From Caryophanon sp. (GTDB lineage Bacteria; Bacillota; Bacilli; Bacillales_A; Planococcaceae): 36,812 nt of DNA. The notes beneath the pieces are model-generated. The model saw only the letters and a list, made by a program, of their open reading frames with translations. It was not told where the DNA came from and ran no database searches. The stretch is taken from NCBI GenBank assembly GCA_018384745.1, contig JAHAYH010000023.1:1-36812 (forward strand), in the 5' to 3' direction. Of the stretch, positions 24,184-32,727 are shown one piece after another. The translations under genes were made by a program, and so were the position numbers. Each line of letters starts with the position of its first letter. Position 1 is the stretch's first letter.

Positions 24184-24564
24184 ATGAATGAACGTTTTGA
24201 AAAAGGGATGGAAACGATGCGTCAATACGTGTCCGAAGAAGAGTTACAGCAAATGGTGCAACATGATGCACTCGCACATATCGCACCCGATTTACGCAAA
24301 TTAATCGTCGAGTATGCTTACGGGGATATTTACAGCCGCGACGGTTTAGATGCGAAGGAGCGCGCGTTAATCGTTATTTCAACGGTCGTAACACAAGGGG
24401 CGGCTCCGCAAACGAAAACGCATATTAAACGCGGCCTGCACGCTGGTTTAACGAAGCAGCAAATTGTCGAAGCGCTGCTGCAGCTCACGCCATACATTGG
24501 CTTTCCACGCGTACAAAATGCGCTCGTGCTCGCAGATGAAGTGTTTCAGCAAATGCATACATAA
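24184..24564 (+). CDS. Carboxymuconolactone decarboxylase family protein
   Basis: A 126-residue all-helical protein. Its core LDAKERALIVISTVVTQGAAP, then TKTHIKRGLHAGLTKQQIVEALLQL matches the CMD family. The CxxC of the AhpD peroxidases is absent, so a disulfide-based peroxidase function is unlikely despite the PerR-controlled gene upstream. The reaction is unknown. ATG 24184 is nine bases from GGGGG; the ATG at 24175 abuts it and is disfavoured. The ribosome binding site lies in the 3' arm of the preceding hairpin. Confidence 0.85.
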   Translation: MNERFEKGMETMRQYVSEEELQQMVQHDALAHIAPDLRKLIVEYAYGDIYSRDGLDAKERALIVISTVVTQGAAPQTKTHIKRGLHAGLTKQQIVEALLQLTPYIGFPRVQNALVLADEVFQQMHT

Positions 24565-24567
24565 CGA

Positions 24568-24605
24568 AAAAACTGACGGATGCGCACTGTATCTGTCAGT
24601 TTTTC
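24568..24605 (+). terminator. Terminator between CMD-family and YihY genes
   Basis: Fourteen-base arms AAAAACTGACGGAT and ATCTGTCAGTTTTT around a nine-base loop. The odd pair is a wobble on the plus strand, so it suits the CMD-family transcript best, but it can act on both converging genes. Confidence 0.85.
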
Positions 24606-24608
24606 ACG

Positions 24609-25541
24609 TTATAAAAATGTTGGTGACTTGCGATCTGCTTGTGCTTCTTTTACGTTTTTGCGCTTTTGCATCGTCGCATTAATAATGCCACCAATAATTA
24701 AAATCATACCTGTAAAGTATAGCCATAACATCAGTACGATGACACCACCGATGCTGCCGTACGTTGCTGTATAATTGCCGAAGTTGCTTACATAAATGGA
24801 GAAGCCGTACGTTAAGGCGAACCAACCAACCGTGGCAAATAAGGCCCCGATTACAACGCTCGTGACGCGAATGCGCGGATTTGTGTTTGGCACAATCCAA
24901 TACATTAAATTCATCACAACGAAAATTAATACGACCGGCAACACAAATCGTACAACGTTCCAAATGCTATTAAAGCCGTCTCCTAAGTTGAGCATCGATG
25001 TGATGACGTCACCAATTTGCTGACCGAATACCGGTAATACAAGCGCAATCAATAACATAATGACAAACGCAACCGTAAAGACGAGTGACCATACACGGTT
25101 CATAATGCCCGGCTTCGCCTCTACATCATACGCTTTATTTAATGCTTTCATCAGTGCATCTACACCTTTAGATGCCGACCAAATTGTCCCTAAAATACCG
25201 ATCGACAATAAGCTCCCACTTTGGTTCGTCAATACTTCTTGCAACACGCCTTCAATAAGTGAATACACTTCTGGCGGCATGACATCATCTAAAAATTCAT
25301 ACACCGTTTGTTCGTCTAAATTTAAAAACGGCAGTAATGTTACTAAAAAGATTAGAAGCGGGAAGAAGGATAATAGGAAAAAATAAGCAAGCTGCGCCCC
25401 GAGTGAGCCGATATCAACCGCTTTTACGCGCAAAATAAAGTCTTGTAACAACCCTTTATTCGTCGTAATATCAACCTTTGATTCGTCAGGTGCGGCAAAC
25501 TCCATCACCGTTTGCACGATGCCTTGTTTTTTCTCTGCCAT
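24609..25541 (-). CDS. yihY: YihY/BrkB family membrane protein
   Basis: The 310-residue protein has about six membrane segments. The family features DIGSLGAQLAYFFLLSFFPLL (about 43-63), a loop with WSASKGVDALMKALNKAYDV, and the late YGSIGGVIVLMLWLYFTGMIL are clear. Some members were once annotated as RNase BN, which is wrong for this family. The true role, perhaps envelope-related or transport, is unknown. It corresponds to B. subtilis YfkH, and the DUF1128 gene nearby agrees with that synteny. GGAGG precedes the ATG. Upstream is the YtxH-like gene 24 bases away, likely the same transcript. Confidence 0.88.
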   Translation of the reverse strand: MAEKKQGIVQTVMEFAAPDESKVDITTNKGLLQDFILRVKAVDIGSLGAQLAYFFLLSFFPLLIFLVTLLPFLNLDEQTVYEFLDDVMPPEVYSLIEGVLQEVLTNQSGSLLSIGILGTIWSASKGVDALMKALNKAYDVEAKPGIMNRVWSLVFTVAFVIMLLIALVLPVFGQQIGDVITSMLNLGDGFNSIWNVVRFVLPVVLIFVVMNLMYWIVPNTNPRIRVTSVVIGALFATVGWFALTYGFSIYVSNFGNYTATYGSIGGVIVLMLWLYFTGMILIIGGIINATMQKRKNVKEAQADRKSPTFL

Positions 25542-25565
25542 ACATCCTCCACCCTTCGCTATAAT

Positions 25566-25901
25566 TTATTGTTGTTCTTTGTCGTTTGAAAACGCTTGTT
25601 TTGTGTCGCCAACCATCGCTTGAATTGTTTCAGGTAAGCCTTTTAACTGATCTGCATTTTCAACTAGCTTTGTAATGTTCGTTTGTGCTGAATCATATAA
25701 AGATTGCGCTTGGGCAACTTTTCCTTCTACCATTTGCATTAATTCGTCACGGTTTTGCGCATAGTATTTCGCACGCTCCGCTGTCGTTTTAACCGTTGCT
25801 ACTGTCGTTTCACGCGTTACGCGATCGAACATACTTGCAATACCACCGATTACTGCACCTGCAATGACTGCTTTTAAAAGTTTACTTTGACCCATGTTCA
25901 T
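25566..25901 (-). CDS. YtxH-like small membrane protein
   Basis: A 111-residue protein: short N-terminal membrane segment LLKAVIAGAVIGGIASMF (about 8-25), then a long charged helix (about 35-105) that could form a coiled coil. The pattern is like YtxH-domain proteins, often stress-linked and of unknown biochemistry. GGAGGAG precedes two possible ATGs (25901, 25895). It probably forms an operon with the YihY gene. Confidence 0.75.
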   Translation of the reverse strand: MNMGQSKLLKAVIAGAVIGGIASMFDRVTRETTVATVKTTAERAKYYAQNRDELMQMVEGKVAQAQSLYDSAQTNITKLVENADQLKGLPETIQAMVGDTKQAFSNDKEQQ

Positions 25902-26014
25902 CTCTCCTCCTGCTTCTAGTAAAAGCTATTCCCTAAAATATGCGGCCATAACCGCCTACACTTCCATTTTAGCGAAAAACTTACAAACTGCAAAGCGTGG
26001 TCCATTCTTTCAAC

Positions 26015-26030
26015 AGTTGACTTTTCAACT
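26015..26030. promoter_or_regulatory. Inverted repeat in the divergent YtxH/DUF1128 promoter region
   Basis: AGTTGA-CTTT-TCAACT, perfect six-base arms, overlaps TTGACT, a possible -35. It may be an operator; no known consensus is matched. The rest of the 174-base gap holds no gene. Confidence 0.3.
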
Positions 26031-26075
26031 TGAAAATGAAAAGATGGAAGTATTCTAGTTCGACGGAGGGAAAGT

Positions 26076-26297
26076 ATGGATTTAACAACACCATCAAAAG
26101 AAAATGTTATTTATATGATCGACCAAATGAAGGATAAATTACGCATGGTGAACGTGGATGCGATGAAGTCAGAGAATTTCAGCGAAGAGCAATACGAAGA
26201 CTTACATTATTTATATAAAATGGTCATGAAGCGCGACTCATTCAGCCCAAGCGAAATGCAAGCAATCGTTGCAGAGCTTGGTTCATTACGTCAATAA
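26076..26297 (+). CDS. DUF1128 family protein (YfkK-like)
   Basis: A 73-residue, fully helical, charged protein with SKENVIYMIDQMKDKLRMVN and YEDLHYLYKMVMKRDSFSPSEMQAIVAELG. This matches DUF1128, the family of B. subtilis YfkK. No function is known. GGAGGG eight bases upstream sets the ATG. It diverges from the YtxH-like and YihY genes, echoing the B. subtilis yfkK-yfkH region. Confidence 0.85.
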   Translation: MDLTTPSKENVIYMIDQMKDKLRMVNVDAMKSENFSEEQYEDLHYLYKMVMKRDSFSPSEMQAIVAELGSLRQ

Positions 26298-26299
26298 TG

Positions 26300-26339
26300 A
26301 AAAAAACCGGTAACCACAATGTGTGGCTGCCGGTTTTTT
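26300..26339. terminator. Convergent terminator, DUF1128 gene and psuG
   Basis: Arms AAAAAACCGGTAACCAC and GTGGCTGCCGGTTTTTT around AATGT, with one wobble and one mismatch. A and T runs on both sides allow use in both directions. Confidence 0.8.
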
Positions 26340-26342
26340 CGT

Positions 26343-27251
26343 TTATTGATTTAACGCTACCGCAATGCCTGCGCCGATTTTCGCGTTATGTTTCACCAAT
26401 GCGATGTTTGCTTCTAAGCTTTTGCCTTCTGTTAACTCTTTTACTTTTCCAAGTAAGAACGGTGTTACGTTTTTACCAGCAATGCCTTGTGCATCCGCTT
26501 CTGCTAACGCTTCTTGAATAATGCCATTAATGAATGATGCATCCATTGCGTCTGCTTCTGGAATTGGGTTTGCGATTACCGCACCACCGCGTAAGCCTAA
26601 ATCCCACTTCGCACGCATCATGCCTGCTACTTCTTCTGCTGAATCCGCACGGAAGTTTACCGCAAAATCTGATTCACGTGTGTAGAACGCTGGTAATACG
26701 TCGGTACCGTAGCCAATTACCGGCACACCTTTTGTTTCTAAGTACTCTAACGTTAAACCGATATCTAAAATTGATTTTGCACCTGCACATACTACCGCAA
26801 CGTTTGTCATTGATAATTCTTCTAAGTCTGCAGAAATGTCCATCGTTGTTTCCGCGCCGCGGTGTACACCACCGATCCCGCCTGTTACGAATAACTCAAT
26901 GCCTGCAAGCTCTGCACAAATCATCGTTGCAGCTACTGTTGTTGCACCGATTTTTTTCGTTGCTAATAAGTAGCCAATATCACGACGAGATGCTTTTGCC
27001 ACGTTTGATGCGTTGCCGAACATTTCTAATTCTTCATCAGATAACCCAATTTTAATTTTACCGTCGATCAGTGCAATTGTTGCTGGTACCGCACCGTTTT
27101 CACGAATAATTTGTTCCACTTCACGCGCTGTTTGGACGTTTTGTGGATAGGGCATGCCGTGTGAAATGATTGTTGATTCAAGCGCTACGACTGGTAAGCC
27201 TTGTTCCTTTGCTTGTTGTACTTCCTCTGAATAAACGATGTATTGTTGCAT
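26343..27251 (-). CDS. psuG: Pseudouridine-5'-phosphate glycosidase
   Basis: Cleaves pseudouridine 5'-phosphate to uracil and ribose 5-phosphate, salvaging the C-nucleoside from RNA turnover. The 302-residue protein has the family hallmarks [20 protein letters not shown] (about 19-38), [26 protein letters not shown], and [12 protein letters not shown] with its catalytic lysine. The start at ATG 27251 follows GGAGGAG by eight bases; nine further upstream codons are open but would overlap psuK. It follows psuK by four bases. Confidence 0.95.
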   Translation of the reverse strand: MQQYIVYSEEVQQAKEQGLPVVALESTIISHGMPYPQNVQTAREVEQIIRENGAVPATIALIDGKIKIGLSDEELEMFGNASNVAKASRRDIGYLLATKKIGATTVAATMICAELAGIELFVTGGIGGVHRGAETTMDISADLEELSMTNVAVVCAGAKSILDIGLTLEYLETKGVPVIGYGTDVLPAFYTRESDFAVNFRADSAEEVAGMMRAKWDLGLRGGAVIANPIPEADAMDASFINGIIQEALAEADAQGIAGKNVTPFLLGKVKELTEGKSLEANIALVKHNAKIGAGIAVALNQ

Positions 27252-27255
27252 ATTA

Positions 27256-28341
27256 TTACTCCTCCATTTGAAGTTCATTTTTTGTTAAATTTTTTCGTAC
27301 CGTGTACGGTGATTGAATCGTTTCACGCGCATTTTTTACCGCAAGTTGCATCGCGTATTCAAGCGTTTCGTTTGCAGCAAGCGCATAAATGAATGCCGCA
27401 ACGAATGAATCGCCTGCGCCTGTCACATCGACAACCGTTTCGACTGTCTCAACGTCATGTGTTAATACACGTCCAAGTGCATCGCGTAACCACACGCGCT
27501 CGCTGCCATTTGTAATGAGTACATTATGTGCACCGCGCTGTTGGATGTCTATAAGCGCTCGTTCAAATTGCGCATCGCTTTGTAACGCGTAGCCGACAAC
27601 CGTTTCTGCTTCATCGCGATTACATAACAGCCACTCCATACCGACAAAGCTTTCCGGCAAATGCGTCATTTTCGGCGATGATACCGGTACGACAATGAGC
27701 GGTACATGATGCGTAATCGCAACACGTTGTAAATAGGCGATTGTTTCTTTCGGACAGTTCAAATCGGCAATGATGTATTTGGCACGTGCGAGCTGCTGCT
27801 CATGCTTTTGTAAAACATTCGGCAACAGTTCATCATAAATATCCATATCTGCTGCTGCAAGCACCATGTCGCCTGCCTCACTTAATATAGCGGTATATGT
27901 GCCCGTTTGATGCGTCGGCAATTGCTCCACCGCAGCAACATTCATAAACGGTTTACTTTGTTCTTCAATTGTCGCCCATGCGGCATCTTGTCCAGCAACG
28001 GTTAAAAGCCTCACCGTTTCACCTAAGCGCCCTAAGTTTTCAGCGATATTGCGTGCTACGCCACCAACTGTTTCCTCAGTCGCCGCTGGGTTCGATGTTC
28101 CCATACACACATCCCCGCGTATATGAATTTTACGGTCTAAGTTTGCACCACCAATGCAGATCATTTCTTGCATTTCTGGAAACACATATGCACGCCCAAG
28201 TAGTACACGTTGTTTAATTAGCGATGAAATCATGTTCGCAACCGCAGGACGCGATATGTCGAGCTGCTGTGCCATTTCTTGCTGCGATAAAAATGGATTT
28301 TGACGCAGTAGCTCTAGTAAACGCTGCTCTTTTTCATTCAC
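27256..28341 (-). CDS. psuK: Pseudouridine kinase fused to a winged helix-turn-helix
   Basis: Residues 1-50 form a winged helix-turn-helix ([30 protein letters not shown]). Residues about 60-350 are a PfkB/ribokinase-fold kinase with [19 protein letters not shown] and the catalytic [13 protein letters not shown] (D311). It phosphorylates pseudouridine for PsuG, encoded four bases downstream. The HTH may make it a self-regulating kinase. I use the GTG at 28341, nine bases after AGAGGGG. An ATG 60 bases earlier lies in the promoter -35 and is rejected. Confidence 0.9.
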   Translation of the reverse strand: MNEKEQRLLELLRQNPFLSQQEMAQQLDISRPAVANMISSLIKQRVLLGRAYVFPEMQEMICIGGANLDRKIHIRGDVCMGTSNPAATEETVGGVARNIAENLGRLGETVRLLTVAGQDAAWATIEEQSKPFMNVAAVEQLPTHQTGTYTAILSEAGDMVLAAADMDIYDELLPNVLQKHEQQLARAKYIIADLNCPKETIAYLQRVAITHHVPLIVVPVSSPKMTHLPESFVGMEWLLCNRDEAETVVGYALQSDAQFERALIDIQQRGAHNVLITNGSERVWLRDALGRVLTHDVETVETVVDVTGAGDSFVAAFIYALAANETLEYAMQLAVKNARETIQSPYTVRKNLTKNELQMEE

Positions 28342-28365
28342 ACAAGTCAGCCCCTCTAAACATTT

Positions 28366-28401
28366 GTTTATAACTTTAAACTTTTGTATAAAGAAAGTCA
28401 A
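28366..28401 (-). promoter_or_regulatory. psuK-psuG promoter with overlapping inverted repeat
   Basis: Minus strand TTGACT (28401-28396), 17 bases, TAAAGT (28378-28373). GTTTA and TAAAC (28366-28370 and 28377-28381) form an inverted repeat across the -10, a plausible operator for the HTH domain of PsuK. The rest of 28402-28486 is AT-rich with another imperfect palindrome near 28409-28425 and no gene. Confidence 0.55.
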
Positions 28402-28486
28402 ATATTTTGGGATAAATTTTTACCCACAAACATCTATCAAATTAAAACCCAATTTAAAATTACATCGATCCCCATCACAAAAAGGA

Positions 28487-28521
28487 CAAAAAAAGAGAAA
28501 CTGCACGAGGCAATTTCTCTT
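28487..28521 (-). terminator. Terminator of motA-motB
   Basis: On the minus strand AAGAGAAATTGC pairs with GCAGTTTCTCTT (one wobble) around CTCGT, then a long T run. Confidence 0.85.
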
Positions 28522-28526
28522 GTTCA

Positions 28527-29339
28527 TTAGTTAGAGCTGTCGTTTCCTTCAGCTGGCACCGTTGTTTCATTTTCTACTTCGATTTCCGTCCCATCTTCTA
28601 ATACACGTTGCTGAATTAATACTTCAACACGACGGTTTTGTGCGCGTCCTTCAGCTGTGTCATTCGATGCAATCGGATGGTATTCTCCATATCCTTTTGC
28701 GCTGAAATGTAACGGATCAAGTTGTGGATTCGCGTCAATCAGTAACTTTAAGAAGTTCACCGAACGCATCACGCTCAGCTCCCAGTTTGACTCAAACGCT
28801 GACGAGCTAATTGGCACATCATCTGTATGACCTGTGATTACAATGTTACGTGCTGGGTCAAAGACGAGTAAACTCGATAATTCATTCGCAAGCGCACGAT
28901 TTTCTTGTGCGATTGTTGCAGAAGCTGGCGCAAATAGCACGCCGTCACGAATCGTCACAAGCAATCCTTCATCGGTCATTGTCGTTTCAAATGAATCCTC
29001 TAACTCATTGACCGCAATGAAGTTATCAACGCTCGCTTGAATTTCTTGTAACTCCTTCTGGTCCATATCATATGCTGATTGGGCACCAGTTGGATTTTTC
29101 GTTGTTATTTCACTATCAATTGGTTCAACAGGTGATGGATATTCCATAACCCCTTGTCCACCCATAAAGATGGAGTTAAAAACTGTCGACATTTCATTTA
29201 ATTTCTTTTGGTCGACTGTACTCGATGCAAATAATACGATAAAGAGCGCTAATAATAGCGTTAAAATATCCGCGTAAGGAACTAGCCAGGATTCATCGAC
29301 GTGATCCTCATGCTTGTGCTTTTTATGACGTTTAGCCAA
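28527..29339 (-). CDS. motB: Flagellar motor stator protein MotB
   Basis: Peptidoglycan-anchored half of the flagellar stator. The 270-residue protein has a basic N-terminus, one membrane helix with the ion-binding aspartate D24 in PYADILTLLLALFIVLFA, a plug/linker, and an OmpA-like domain (about 125-250) with TGHTDDVPI and NRRVEVLI. The YADILTLLLALFIVLFA helix is like proton-driven MotB, not Na+ MotS. It starts at a TTG (29339) five bases after GGGAGG and overlaps motA by eight bases. Confidence 0.95.
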   Translation of the reverse strand: MAKRHKKHKHEDHVDESWLVPYADILTLLLALFIVLFASSTVDQKKLNEMSTVFNSIFMGGQGVMEYPSPVEPIDSEITTKNPTGAQSAYDMDQKELQEIQASVDNFIAVNELEDSFETTMTDEGLLVTIRDGVLFAPASATIAQENRALANELSSLLVFDPARNIVITGHTDDVPISSSAFESNWELSVMRSVNFLKLLIDANPQLDPLHFSAKGYGEYHPIASNDTAEGRAQNRRVEVLIQQRVLEDGTEIEVENETTVPAEGNDSSN

Positions 29340-30129
29340 GGTCGCCTCCCTCGCTTCCCTTCTCTAAAATTTGCTTGCGTTCTTCCATCGGTAAATACGA
29401 TGCTAACTTTTGCTGGATGACTTTTGATGATTCACCTTCTAAAACAGATAAAATCCCTTCGATCACCATGCGTTTTTGTTTTGATTCAACTGCTGATTTA
29501 CGTTTTAATTTGTTCGCAAATGGATGCCATAATACGTAACCAGTGAAAATCCCTAATAATGTCGCAACGAATGCTGCTGAGATGGCATGTCCTAATTTAT
29601 CGATATCAGACATGTCTCCTAATGCGGCGATTAAGCCTACTACCGCTCCTAGTACCCCTAGTGTCGGTGCATATGTACCTGCTTGTGTGAAAATCGCTGC
29701 ACCTGATGCGTGACGATCTTCCATTGCTTCTACTTCTTCTGTTAATACATCGCGAATATAATCCGCATTTTGTCCGTCAATTGCTAATGTTAAACCATTT
29801 TTCAAGAATTGGTCTTCAATTTCAGCAGCTGGTGTTTCCAGCGCTAATAAACCTTCGCGACGAGCTAACTCGCCCCACTTCCCAAACATTTCAATGATTT
29901 CTGCATTCTCAGGCAACTTTGTTTCTGTAAATAATACTTTTAGAATCTTTGGAATTCGCTTTAATTCCTTCATCGGGAATGCAATGATGACTGTCGCTAA
30001 CGTACCACCAATAATGATTAATAATGCGGCTGGTACGAATAGGTTTACAATCGGTACACCTTTCAATACGATCCCTACGAGTAACGTAACGAAACCAAAG
30101 ACTACCCCAACAACTGATGATATGTCCAT
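29332..30129 (-). CDS. motA: Flagellar motor stator protein MotA
   Basis: Five-copy ring subunit of the stator; carries ion flow and contacts the FliG rotor. The 265-residue protein has four membrane segments. The first two are near 5-50. The cytoplasmic loop follows with AIDGQNADYIRDVLTEEVEAME, and the last two are around 150-205, with GTYAPTLGVLGAVVGLIAAL and FVATLLGIFTGYVLWHPFANKLK. GGAGGT sets the ATG. It is co-transcribed with motB from a probable SigA-like site, TCGAAA-17-TATACT, on the minus strand; no SigD consensus was seen. Confidence 0.95.
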   Translation of the reverse strand: MDISSVVGVVFGFVTLLVGIVLKGVPIVNLFVPAALLIIIGGTLATVIIAFPMKELKRIPKILKVLFTETKLPENAEIIEMFGKWGELARREGLLALETPAAEIEDQFLKNGLTLAIDGQNADYIRDVLTEEVEAMEDRHASGAAIFTQAGTYAPTLGVLGAVVGLIAALGDMSDIDKLGHAISAAFVATLLGIFTGYVLWHPFANKLKRKSAVESKQKRMVIEGILSVLEGESSKVIQQKLASYLPMEERKQILEKGSEGGDLG

Positions 30130-30259
30130 TTTTCTACCTCCAACAACTGACTCATTCCCTTTTATTTCGACACGTATTCCATATGCTTAAATACAGTATA
30201 TAAATATTCCCACATTTTTTCGATTTAAATACGAACAATTATTCACCTTCTCGTAACAT

Positions 30260-30289
30260 TTGATTATTTTGGATTATTATTGGTACTAT
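30260..30289 (+). promoter_or_regulatory. Candidate promoter of ampS
   Basis: TTGATT (30260-30265), 18 bases, TACTAT (30284-30289), 33 bases before the ampS start. It lies in the divergent motA/ampS gap, which holds no gene. Confidence 0.5.
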
Positions 30290-30321
30290 GAACAATGAAC
30301 ATATGGAGAGGAGTTATGAGA

Positions 30322-31557
30322 ATGGATACAACCTTTGAAAAAAATTTAGCGAACTATGCCGAACTTGCCGTAAAAGTAGGTGTAAATATCCAAAAAGACC
30401 AATTTCTATACATTTCTGCTTCCGTAGATAATGTGGAATTTGTTCGATTAGTAACGAAAGCAGCGTACGAGGCAGGTGCTCGCCAAGTATTCGTTGACTT
30501 AGTCGACGATGCGTTAACACGCCTTCGCTATGAACTTGCACCGTCAGATTCATTCGAGTTCTTCCCTGAATGGAAAAAACTAGAGCGTGAATGGCTTGCT
30601 GAACACAACTGTGCATTTATGAGCATCGTTTCACAAAGCCCAGATTTATTAGCCGGCATCGAATCTTCACGCATTGCCGCGTCACAAAAAGCGATAGCAC
30701 AAGCGTTAGCAAAATATCGTCAATATGCACAATCTGACAAAATTAGCTGGACGGTCATTGCCGCACCATCACCAGCTTGGGCAGCGAAAGTATTCCCTGA
30801 ATTACCTGCTGAACATCAAGTGCCTGCATTATGGGAAGCCATCTTCAAGGCGACACGTTCAGACGTAGATGCACCGATTGACGCTTGGGTGAAGCATAAT
30901 GATACACTGCATGAAAAAGTCGATTACTTAAATGCGAAAAAGTATGCGAAACTTCATTACACAGCACCTGGTACAGATTTAACGGTTGCTTTACCAACAG
31001 GCCATTTATGGTGTGGTGCAGGTAGCGTCAACGTCCAAGGTACGGAATTTATGGCAAACATGCCGACAGAAGAAGTATTTACAACGCCACATCGCGACGG
31101 TGTTGATGGTTATGTATCAAGCACGAAACCATTAAGCTATGGCGGCAACATTATCGACAACTTCAAGCTAACATTTGAACAAGGTCGCATCGTCAACGTT
31201 GAAGCGGCACAAGGTGAAGATATTTTAAAGACGTTAGTGGAAACAGATGAAGGTTCTCACTATTTAGGAGAAGTTGCACTTGTCCCACACGAGTCGCCAA
31301 TCTCAGCGTCAGGTTTATTATTTTACAATACGCTGTTTGATGAAAATGCTTCAAACCACTTCGCGATCGGGAGCGCCTATGCGTTTTGTTTAGAAGGCGG
31401 GAAAGAGATGTCTCAAGAGGAGCTTGCTGCACACGGACTAAACCGTTCATTGACACACGTAGACTTCATGGTTGGTTCAGCGGATATGAACATCGACGGC
31501 ATTACAGCAGATGGTCAACGCGAGCCAATTTTCCGAAACGGCAACTGGGCATTTTAA
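30322..31557 (+). CDS. ampS: M29 family aminopeptidase
   Basis: A 411-residue metal-dependent aminopeptidase of the thermophilic aminopeptidase (M29) family, close in length to B. subtilis AmpS. It begins MDTTFEKNLANYAELAVKVG. The C-terminal metal site shows DEGSHYLGEVALVPHESPIS, LFYNTLFDENASNHFAIGSAY and THVDFMVGSADMNIDG with the glutamate, histidine and aspartate ligands. It releases N-terminal residues from peptides in the cytosol. AGGAG lies eight bases before ATG 30322; earlier in-frame ATGs have poorer spacing. Confidence 0.92.
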   Translation: MDTTFEKNLANYAELAVKVGVNIQKDQFLYISASVDNVEFVRLVTKAAYEAGARQVFVDLVDDALTRLRYELAPSDSFEFFPEWKKLEREWLAEHNCAFMSIVSQSPDLLAGIESSRIAASQKAIAQALAKYRQYAQSDKISWTVIAAPSPAWAAKVFPELPAEHQVPALWEAIFKATRSDVDAPIDAWVKHNDTLHEKVDYLNAKKYAKLHYTAPGTDLTVALPTGHLWCGAGSVNVQGTEFMANMPTEEVFTTPHRDGVDGYVSSTKPLSYGGNIIDNFKLTFEQGRIVNVEAAQGEDILKTLVETDEGSHYLGEVALVPHESPISASGLLFYNTLFDENASNHFAIGSAYAFCLEGGKEMSQEELAAHGLNRSLTHVDFMVGSADMNIDGITADGQREPIFRNGNWAF

Positions 31558-31616
31558 AAAAGCGCAAAAACATGCGATTTCTCCACTTTTTTCTACAAAA
31601 ACGCACATCATTGTTA

Positions 31617-31622
31617 TATAAT
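31617..31622 (+). promoter_or_regulatory. -10 element before the 58-residue membrane protein gene
   Basis: TATAAT, 36 bases upstream of the start codon at 31658. The -35 is weak (TACAAA at 17 bases). It suggests separate transcription from ampS, whose own terminator is not evident. Confidence 0.45.
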
Positions 31623-31657
31623 GAACAGTAATATAGCGTTTGAAGGGGTGAAAAGTG

Positions 31658-31834
31658 ATGGATGTTGGCACATTTGCACAATTTTTAACGACCGTTTTAG
31701 GCTTTTCAGTACTCATTTTAGTCGCACTCGGATATTTTATTTATGTATTATTCCAAGGATTAAATACGCACGATGCCATCGTGATTGATCATAAGCCAGA
31801 GGTGATCGATGGCGATGTGCAAACGAGGCATTGA
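31658..31834 (+). CDS. Small single-pass membrane protein
   Basis: ATG at 31658 to TGA at 31834 encodes 58 residues: MDVGTFAQFLTTVLGF, then a membrane helix (about 13-33, ending GYFIYVLFQG), then a short acidic tail with DHKPEVIDGDVQ. GGGGTG seven bases upstream is a good ribosome binding site. A TATAAT lies 36 bases upstream and a strong terminator immediately downstream, so it looks like a complete gene. I do not recognise the family. The orientation would be tail-in if the positive-inside rule is weakly applied, but charge is not decisive. Confidence 0.7.
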   Translation: MDVGTFAQFLTTVLGFSVLILVALGYFIYVLFQGLNTHDAIVIDHKPEVIDGDVQTRH

Positions 31835-31835
31835 C

Positions 31836-31875
31836 AAAAAAAAGATTGAGCGCTTACCGCTTAATCTTTTTTTTT
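31836..31875 (+). terminator. Terminator of the small membrane protein gene
   Basis: Sixteen-base arms, AAAAAAAGATTGAGCG with CGCTTAATCTTTTTTT, loop CTTAC, one G-U on the plus strand. Confidence 0.9.
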
Positions 31876-31981
31876 GCATCCAGCTATAACTAAATTTTTA
31901 TATATCTATAAAGAAACGATACATGGATTTTTCGACAACATGTTTCATTCCCTCTATATTTATTCAAAAAATATTTGAAAA

Positions 31982-32010
31982 TTGTTAGTATTTCACTAAT
32001 TCTGTGTTAT
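31982..32010 (+). promoter_or_regulatory. Candidate promoter of the carbonic anhydrase gene
   Basis: TTGTTA (31982-31987), 17 bases, TGTTAT (32005-32010). The surrounding gap (31876-32046) is AT-rich with no gene. Confidence 0.4.
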
Positions 32011-32046
32011 ATCAAGTAAAATATAAAAAAAGGATGGTGCAAAGAA

Positions 32047-32649
32047 ATGTCAATGTTAAACGAAATTTTAAAATTCAACGACTCATTTGTTGAGTACAAA
32101 ATGTATGAGCCATATATTACAACAAAATATCCAGATAAGCGCATCGTAATTTTATCGTGCATGGATACACGCTTAGTTGAACTGTTACCAAAAGCAATGA
32201 ACTTACGTAATGGCGATGTCAAAATCGTCAAAAGTGCCGGCGCTTTAGTCGCACACCCATTCGGTTCAATTATGCGTAGTTTACTTGTAGCGGTATACGC
32301 CTTACAAGCAGATGAAGTGTATGTCATCGGTCACTACGACTGCGGTATGAGTTCGGTGGATCCAATTGCGTTAATTGATGAAATGAAAGCACGCGGTATT
32401 ACAGAAGAAACGTTAAACACAGTGAACTATTCAGGCGTTGACTTAAAAGGCTGGTTACGCGGTTTCGGCGACGTAGCAACAAGCGTTACAAAAAGCTGCG
32501 ACGTTATTCGCAATCACCCATTAATGGTTCCGTCGATTCCTGTCCACGGTTTAATTATCGATCCAAACTCAGGTAAACTAGATTTAATCGTCGACGGTAA
32601 TCAACCAAACGGTACATTAAATACATCGATTAAAGAGCAAGCTGAATAA
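32047..32649 (+). CDS. Beta-class carbonic anhydrase
   Basis: Interconverts CO2 and bicarbonate. The 200-residue protein has zinc ligands C38, H96 and C99 (in CMDTRL and GHYDCGM) and the D40-R42 dyad that gates the zinc. It has the short N-terminus of the compact beta-carbonic anhydrases of Bacillales such as YtiB. Cytosolic. AAGGATGG precedes the ATG. It is single, with its own terminator. Carbamoyl and bicarbonate metabolism nearby is not linked by position. Confidence 0.92.
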   Translation: MSMLNEILKFNDSFVEYKMYEPYITTKYPDKRIVILSCMDTRLVELLPKAMNLRNGDVKIVKSAGALVAHPFGSIMRSLLVAVYALQADEVYVIGHYDCGMSSVDPIALIDEMKARGITEETLNTVNYSGVDLKGWLRGFGDVATSVTKSCDVIRNHPLMVPSIPVHGLIIDPNSGKLDLIVDGNQPNGTLNTSIKEQAE

Positions 32650-32662
32650 ACGATTTGTATGC

Positions 32663-32697
32663 AAAAAAGGCATCGAAAAAATTTTCGATGCCTTTTT
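32663..32697 (+). terminator. Terminator of the carbonic anhydrase gene
   Basis: Perfect arms AAAAAGGCATCGAAAA and TTTTCGATGCCTTTTT meet around a very short AT centre. A and T runs on both sides may also serve the convergent GNAT gene. Confidence 0.9.
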
Positions 32698-32727
32698 GAT
32701 ATAGCCACTGCCCTTCAAAGCGATCAT

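Noticed and set aside
24184-24564. AhpD-like alkylhydroperoxidase linked to PerR
   Set aside because: The catalytic CxxC is absent; the protein has no cysteines in its core.
30130-30260. SigD promoter for motA-motB
   Set aside because: No TAAA-N15-GCCGATAA-like sequence found; a SigA-like TCGAAA-17-TATACT fits better.
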